Shown here: in pieces, positions 53,901-62,800 of the stretch | Numbering within the stretch: position 1 is the first letter of the stretch | Layout of the letters: every line of letters starts with the position of its first letter | Source of the DNA: Conchocele bisecta | Lineage: Eukaryota; Mollusca; Bivalvia; Lucinida; Thyasiridae | DNA length: 64,000 nt | Direction of reading: 5' to 3' | Assembly (NCBI GenBank): GCA_029237695.1 | Contig: CM055272.1 | Location: forward strand, 36,094,791 to 36,158,790 | Translations under genes and position numbers: made by a program | The notes under the pieces: model-generated | Database searches by the model: none | What the model was told of the DNA's origin: nothing | Seen by the model: the letters and a program-made list of their open reading frames with translations, nothing else

Positions 53901-56774
53901 CCGTTTAACTTACAGCGGCCTCAGCAAGCGCTTTCCGGCGGGCGAGTTTCTCGTCGAGAATCATCCGTTGTCGTCCTATCTCCTCATCGTACATTGAGTC
54001 AAGGGCCTTCTGATTCTTCAAGTGCTGGGCGAGCAGCCAGTCGGCCTGCTGCTTCGATAGTTGGCCCTTCTCCTGCACGTCCGTCAGTGCCTGTTGTTGG
54101 AGCTCCTTCATGCCCAGCCGGGCTCGCACAGACATCTCCTGCAATTGTATAGAGGTTGAGGTTAAGAAATGTTAGGAATTACGAGGCTTGCCGAGAAATT
54201 CCTAACATTTCTGAACCAAATATCTTTGCTGGACTGTGATAGTAGATGTGTAGAGGAATATGGATGTTGAGGTTAAGAATTGTTAGGCTTGCTGGTCTGT
54301 TATTGGAGCTCCTTCATACGCATACGGGCTCTCACTGACATCTCCTGGAATAGTAGATATGTTGGGGCTAAGAACTGTTAGGAATTACGAGACATGGCAT
54401 TTCTGAACCGAGTCTCTGTGCCATTGAAGTTCTTTTCTGCCGATACACGCTCGTACTGACATTTCCTGTAGCCGATTTCAATAAAATTGCAAAGTATACT
54501 TTCCTAGCAAAGTATACTTTGAGGGAGCAATCACAGATTTTTCCGAAATGCATTATTTCATGCAGAACTAACGATTGCATATATTTGATGATTAAAACTA
54601 TGCAGAATTATTATACTGAATTTATTACATTATCACAGCCAAAATTGGCTGTGATAATGTAATAAATTCAGTATAATAAAAATTTATAAATTTATTCTAA
54701 AATTGAAAATTTCTCCCTCAAAGTATACAAAGTGTACTTTGCTAGGAAAGTATACTTTGCAATGTTGGTGAAATCGGCTACTGGAGTAGATAGAGGTTAA
54801 ATGTTAGGAATTACGAGGCTTGTCGAGGAATTGACCACCTCTCCTTGCTGGTCTGCTATTGCAGTTCCTTCTGTCCATCCAGGCTCTCACTGACATCTGG
54901 AATATTGATGTCCTGATCCAGTGTCAGGCACCCTTACTACAATGGATCACTCGGCCTCAGGTGTGAATCCCAGTAAGATTAAGGTTCGTAATCCATTGTA
55001 TTAGGAATACACCGTTACAGCTATGACAATTTTTAAAGGTACATGCCTATTCAGTCGGCACAAAATGTTCTTTATAGGAATTAAATAAATGTATAATTGT
55101 GTCACTATTCCACCAGTTCTAAAAAATATGAGTGCCCGCTATACAGATATAATCATTTAGATATATTAATTTTACTGATAGTGACTCGCGGTGGTATCAA
55201 TGTGTCACTAATTAAATGTGTCACCTGAAAAAATAATATTATCAACAGATTATAAAGTATGATCATTGCGCATCAAAAAATAAATACAGATAATAAATAA
55301 TAATGTCCGTTAACATTTTAAGGAAACATGCTTATCGCCCCTGATATCAGTGTGGAAAGTTACATCTGATTTAAAATGTATAATACTGCCAATCAATACG
55401 TGGGGTAACGGTGAATGAATGTTATTTTGCCAGAACATGTCTCAGATGATGTCTTTGATACAAAGAACAGTTTGTGCCTACTGAGTGAGCATGTACCTTT
55501 AAGCATTATTTTTATTTGTGTTATTTTTCAACGAAAGTATATGTTGTGACCACTCATTTGAACCGTCTCGATGAGACGGTTCAAATGGTGGTGGCAACAT
55601 ACTTCTCAGCAAACATAAAGATAATACCTTGCGCAAGTTCTCGGTCTCTTCATCCTGTTCGAGTTTGAGCTTAAACGTCTCAGCATTCTGTTCCGACTGG
55701 TGTTGCTCATTCATCAGGCTGAGCACGTCGTTACGTTCGCCTGCCGGAAGGTCCTGGGTTGCGTTGATCACTTCCTTCTTCTCGTTACGTTGTCGCTGGA
55801 TCATGTTGGACATCATCGCCTGTTGATGTACCGTATATGCTTATCGTTTGCCCCAGTTCTCACATTGAAAGATCAAATTTTGAAATTGTTTTTGTCTGAA
55901 TGACGGTGTCCTGATCAGGTGCCAGGGACCATAACCACATTTAGATCTCTTAGTCCCAAGTGTGTCCCTTGGGCGGTCGGACATGGGTCTTATTTAAAAC
56001 AAAGCATCACCCCTAGACACACATTGTGGCCAAATATTATCAAAATCGGTGAAGCGGTCCATAAGTTATTGAACAAGAGTTGTCAGAGAACAACGAAGCG
56101 CGCCCGGTGGCAGCAAAGGAACCGAGGGCACATTTGAAAGTGGATTTGGTACAGCGCAGTAGAGGACCCTTGAAGCAATGTGTGTGTGAAATATGAAGCA
56201 AATGCAAGCAAGGAAAATATAGGCCATTATTTACCCAAGCCATTATTTACCTGAGCGTCCGAGCGTTAAGGTTTCGAAATGCACAAAGTATGTGACCTTG
56301 ACCCTGGGCTTAGAAGGGGCGGCACGGACGTGGATTTGCCACAGCGCAGTAGAGGACCCTTGGAGCAATGCGTGTGTGAAATATGAAGCAAATCAAAGCA
56401 AGGAAACAGAAGATATAGGCCATTATTTACCCGAGCGACTGAGCGTTAAAGTTTTGAGATGCACAAAGTATGTGACCTTGTCCCTGGGCTTAGAAGGGGC
56501 AGCACCGACGTGTATTTGCCACAGTGCAGTAGAGGACCCTTGGAGCAATGTGTGTGTGAAATGTGAAGCAAATCCAAGCAAGGAAACAGAAGATATAGGC
56601 CATTAATTACCCGAGCGACTGAGCGTTAAGGTTTCGAGATGCACAAAGTATGTGACCTTGTCCTTGGGCTTAGAAGGGGCGGCACGGATGTGGATTTGCC
56701 ACAGCGCAGTAGAGGACCCTTGGAGCAATGCGTGTGTGAAATATGAAGCACGCACACATGAACGCACGCACACA

Positions 56775-56806
<32 letters not shown>

Positions 56807-59800
56807 CGACCACGCACGCACGCAAACGCACTTCAACCACGCACGCACGCGCACGCAACGCACACGCACGCACAAATACTAATCGGGACAAGGGGATCGT
56901 TATTACGATCTTGATATTAAAAAAAAAAAAATTGTTTGGCCTTACAAACAAGGCGAACATAAGTCCTCAGTGACCTTGACCTTGGGTGGTCGGACATGGG
57001 TCCTATGTAAAACAAAGCACCATCCCTAGACACACATTGTGGCCAAATATAATCAAAATTATTATTGAAAAATTAAAGGTGTTCTACCGTAAGTATGCAC
57101 ATCCATATGTACATACGTATATGGACTAACACTATATCCCCTCATGCCTATTGGCGAGGGGATAATTATAAAGATGGCGTACCCGGTTTTTAGCACTGAT
57201 CCTCTTATACAACTTCTTCATTTCACGTTTGTACTCATCGTCATGTGACCTGTCCATGTGGGAGCGACGTGAACGCAGGGTACCTGGAAAATATGTCACA
57301 GGTTACGTGATGTTATACAAACCATGTGTATGGCTGGATAAATGGGCTTATAGCATTTGCGACCATTCATCAAAACCATACAATAGAATAATCAAATTTA
57401 TCCTGTCAACACAGTGCGTATGTGCCGTGAAACACAGTGCCGTGAAAAGTTTTTGATATCCTGTCAATACGACCTAATCACTGTGTATGAATATGTGCGG
57501 TTGTCAATGTCATACTAGTCGATTCTCCGATTTTGAGGATGCGGCTGGGGTTATTTTTTTTTGAATTTTAAAGCTATTTGTAGGTGTTGACTGGATAAAT
57601 AGAATAGTAGGTTAGTGCTGTTAATGGGAAAAATATCTGGCGCGGCACGGAAACGGGATGTGCTCGGCAAAGCCTCGCCCATCCCGTTTCCTAAGCCTTG
57701 CCAGATATGTTTTCCCATTCACGGCACTAACCTACTATTCTCTATATTCCTTGATTGAGAAATAATAACCTTTTCTCTGTGAATGGAGAATAAGGCTCAT
57801 AGGATTGGTGACCAGTGTAGTTGTGAACAGTAACTCTTGCAATCTACTACTGTATTGACTGTACTGGAGTAAATTTCAAGTGTCACTGTTCACAACTATG
57901 ACCAGTGTAGCTCCTGATAAAAACAGAAGTCGTTTTCTTTCTCACACATTATATTTCCCATGTTCTTACCAATAACACCATCTATGGTTCCCTTGGAGAT
58001 ATCCTTGTTGCCATGGAGACCTTCATGTGAAACGTTCAAAAGAGTGTCAGAATAAGCAAACATTCTTGGACTGAGAAATAATTATTCTTTCTCAGCAGGC
58101 GACCCACATGTCGTTATGAATGGAGAACGGGGCTTACGGGATTTGTGACCAGTGAAGTTGCGAACAGTAACTCATGCAATCTACTCCCGTACGGGAGTAG
58201 ATTTCAAGAGTTACTATTCGCAACTATTAGTATCGCAGATCCTGATAAAAAAATAGTTTTTATCACACATTATGTCCTATGTTCTTACCAATAACACCGT
58301 CCATGGTTCCCTTGGATATATCCTTGTTGCTATGGAGACCCCCTATGAGCAGCTCAGTGGTCTGCATGGACGCCTCGTTGCGTTCGATCTCCAGGCCGGT
58401 GTCGATGTTCACCGTGTTGACAAGGTCAAGGCTGTCTATCTCGCGATGCATTTGCATCTTGTCTTTCATGCCAAGCACGCCCACGATGGAATCACCCTCA
58501 TTTATAATACTGTAATATAGTGGGACAAGAGTTCTGGGGGCCGTTTCATTAAACGACTAAAATGTTTGCAAGTGCAAATTTAGGATCGTCTGCAAATTTA
58601 AATTGATGGATTTACATTTATTGATTATTTATTAAATGTAAATCCAATAATTGTTTACAAGAAAACATTGTTAATGTGATATTTACAGACAATCATATTT
58701 TGCACTTACGAACATTTTAGTCGTACGAAGTTTAGTGAAACGGGCCCCTGGATTTCAGCCGCATTCAGCCTAAAGATAGAATCATTTTTGTGAATTTCTT
58801 TGTCACAACATATACTTTCAATGAACAATAAAATAAAAAAAAAATAGGATAGTGTCTGTAACCTTGACCTAGACAAGTGATGAGAAAAATGGATTAATTT
58901 CAGAATTTAGGTCAAAGCTGGGAAACCCCTATTTTATAGAGGTTTCCCCAAAACAAATTGTATCCAAATCCATTGTGATTGTGATACGCAAGTACAACCA
59001 TACTAGCTCTAAGTATTGGGACATTCATTGTTGTGGGAAACCATATACAATGTATATATTTATCAGGTAACCTGCCCTATTTTGACCGAATACGTACCGA
59101 CTGATAACATATTGTTGTATCAGGCATTATCAAATATCCGGGTAACAACGAAGAGAAAACTGACATTCCATTGGTCTGATGACGTCACGTGAAGTTACCG
59201 AGTCCATAGATTACAACGTCATCTGTGGTCATTTTCAAACATAAAACGTTTCCTGATAAATATAATACCAGCATATTGTCCTTTGATATTAAGTTTATCA
59301 GGCTCGGCTCGGAAACGGTAGGAGTTCCGACGTGCCTGATAAACTTTATATCAAAAGACATTATCCTAGTATTCTCTATGTGTTTCCTCAGGGCTCCAGA
59401 TAAGGAATTAGTAATTGAGTATTTTCACTCCATCATTTCTGAAGCAATCGGGTATTTCAATATTTTAATTGGGTTAAATAAAATCACACTATTGTTTACA
59501 CATCAACAGACAGCAATTATTGAATAGTTTGCTTCGAAATGAAAACATGTCTTGGCATTTCATTAGAATTGTCTCCTTGGAGACAATTCTAATGAAATAC
59601 CAAGATGTGTTTTCATGGAAAATAATAAAAATATGCAATATTTGTGGTCTGCTTATTGTTTTCTGTAGCATGATAAAGGTGTTATTGCTTTTTGATACTC
59701 GCTACTTCTGATTTCAATTGGGTTTTTGGCAATTTTAATACGCAAATACGCAGCTTATCTGGAGCTCTGTTTCCTGGAATAAATGGTGTCCGAATATTTA

Positions 59801-62800
59801 TGGCTACTATCGGTATGTTACATGTACCTATACTGGTTGATGGTATGGCCACCTCTCTTCATCGCATCAGTGTCACTCATCATGATATTCTTGCCTCGCT
59901 GAGCAATTATACGCTCTTGCTGCAAGAGAAATATTTCATGATTGATAGATCGATTGATTTTGTTGTCAAAAATTAAATACTACACTGACATTTTCTGCAT
60001 CTTGCACATGTTTATTTACACCTTGTGTTGACAATACTGAAGATTTAGAAATCAGAGGGCCATGTCACAAAACTTTGTACGACTAAAATGTTTGTCGGTC
60101 CAAAAATATGATAGTCTGTAACTTTCACATTAACACTGTTTTCTTATAAACAACTAATGGATTTACATTTATTGAGCATATGCTGCATATGCAGCATATG
60201 CAGCATATGCTCAATAAATGTAAATCCATCAATTGAAATTTCCAGACGATTCTAAATTTGTACTTACTGTACGAACAGTTTAGTTGTACGAAGTTTAGTG
60301 AAACGGGCCCCAGTTCCTGGATAATATTGAGATTTCACCCCTGAGTAACTTGAATGACTATATGCTATTCTATATTCTATATTCTATATTCTAAATTCTA
60401 TATTCTATATTCTATATTCTATATTCTATATTCTATTGCATGATACAGTCAAGAGGTCCATGATGATCGCTGAAAACGACAATGAAAAAAATATTCATTG
60501 CAAGTATGGTTTTATTGCACTTAAGTCGTTTTTATCATGAGCTATGACAATTGCAAAATTCAATGCAATAAATTTTAAATAGCAAAATGTAGGTACAATT
60601 TGCAAACATCTTAAAGAAAAAAATGTGAAAATCTGTAACATTCAACAACAGCATAGGTCATAAAGAGACGGGATCTTGGTTTCAAATCACACCCAAAGGG
60701 GACGAATATTCTAGCACTATGCAAGTATATGTTTATGCTTAGTGCCGGCTTGAAACCACGACCTCTAGTTTAAAGTCCAATTATCTACCACTAAACTATC
60801 AACCCACCCCTACATGAGATAAAGAACGGCTTACATTAGCCTTCGCTGGCGAGACAATCTTCTTCCTTCGGATCATGAAGTAGATGAAGAAGCCGAAGAT
60901 TACCAGTGCAATGCCGAGAATGAGAGCCATGAAGAAACTCAGGGCTGTAAACCCGTGTTGGTACGCTACCTGAAACAACGAGCCTGAGCTTAACCCTTGG
61001 ACCGCTACACACAACAATTGTCATCTGCTGTTGCTTTCATATCTTGCCTTATTTCTCAATAAAAACATGGTTTGACAGCACTTTTAGAATCATTTCCAGT
61101 GGAAGTGATTCTAAAGTGCTGTCAAAGCATGTTGTAAATTATTCTAAAGTGCTGTCAAAGCACGTTTTTGATGATAAAAATGGAAAATAAACAGCAAACG
61201 ACAAAAAATTTAAGATAGCAGTCTAAGGGTTAAGACATATTCCGAGCAATAACAAGTCCGAGCCTATTATTATGACATTTTCTGAGCATGTGCTTGTTTG
61301 TCATGCTCGTAATCAGGAAATATGAAAGCGAATAGATATAACATATCTTAGCAACAACTCAAAATCTGGACGTTTGATTGGTTGAGGCTGAGCTGTGTGA
61401 TTTTAGCACAAGTAAAGGCTGTAAACCAATCTGGTACGATACCTGAAATAAAGATTTGATTTAATGGTGCTTAACGCCCTGTCAACAGCTAGGGTCATTT
61501 TAGGCCTGGTGAATGGGGTCGGACATGGTATTTCACCTGTATAGATGCACAAAATCAGGCAGTCTGATTGGTCGAGGCTGAGCTGGGCTCAGTCTCGGCC
61601 AATCAAACTGCTTGATTTTAGTATGAATAAAGGCTGTAAACCAAGCTAGTATGATACCTGAAGTAAAGAGCCCGAGCCCATATGACATTTTACACATGCT
61701 CCGGTTTCATGCTCTAAATTAGGCAGTTTTATTCATCTTGCTTCACATAGTAGCGTCTAACATATAGAGGATCTTTAATACAGGAGCTATTACTTAACCC
61801 TTTCAACCCTAAGGAACTGGAATGGACTGGGATATGCTAATGTTCCGACCAATCCAACTGTCACAAAATAATTTTCAGACTTGTCCATTTATGATAAGGG
61901 GGTGTTTTTTTCTCTCAAAAGTATGAAAATTACTTGCAAAAAGTGTAGATCATGATGAGACGGCTCGTTACGAGCCGGCTCATCTGGATCTGCACTGTTT
62001 GCATAAACCGCTATAGCAGGCTTTCAGGTTCAAAGGGTTAATATGGTATTTATTAACCCAGTACGTGTGTAATACACCTTTACGGGTTTAATGTTTTTAA
62101 ATATTTTATTTTTGTTATTTCTCAATGAAGGTATATGTTGTGACCACTCATTTGAACCGTCTCGATGAGACGGTTCAAATGGTAGTCGCGACATATACTT
62201 GTTCATATAAAGAAAATATTTAGGATTTTACAAAAACAAAATGGTGTATCCTAAGCATAAAACGAGTTAAATGAGTTTACGGTTTCAATAAAAACGAAGC
62301 TACCACAATAACTCTAAATATTCTGACACACTTTATTCAGGAAAACACAGATTAATATACGGTTTCTAGCTCACAGCAAGGAGTGTCGAAATATTTATGG
62401 TTTACACAATAACAATATATTTGGATATAATTTGTTTTTGGAAAACCCTATTTTAATGTGGTAGCTTCGTTTTTATAGGGTTTTTATAGGGGTTTCCCAA
62501 AACAAATGGTGACTGAATATTTAGGGTTGTTACAGTATTCTGATTGCACTGATTGCCAAACATGTTGTCGGCAGTGATCTCATTTGCATATTTATTATCA
62601 AGGTGCATGATCACGTGGTTACAACAACGTCGCCCACTCCAAAGTAAATATTATTTGATATTTCCTTAATATGCAATGGATTTTGATGAAATCTGGCGCA
62701 GCAAACGCGACTTCATGAGCTGCATTTGGTGGTCTAGGGAATTTGGCACAGACTTATGTCGTTTTTGCGAAGAATCGATTTCCGTGTCGGAGACACGGAA

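Noticed and set aside
56603..56973. Open frames rich in Arg-Thr-His or Cys-Val-Arg-Ala
   Set aside because: Translations of the ACGC microsatellite.
59853..59919. Shorter form of exon 3 with donor gagag/gtggcc
   Set aside because: It ends one base into a codon and would shift the frame into exon 4. The donor at 59827 keeps the frame.
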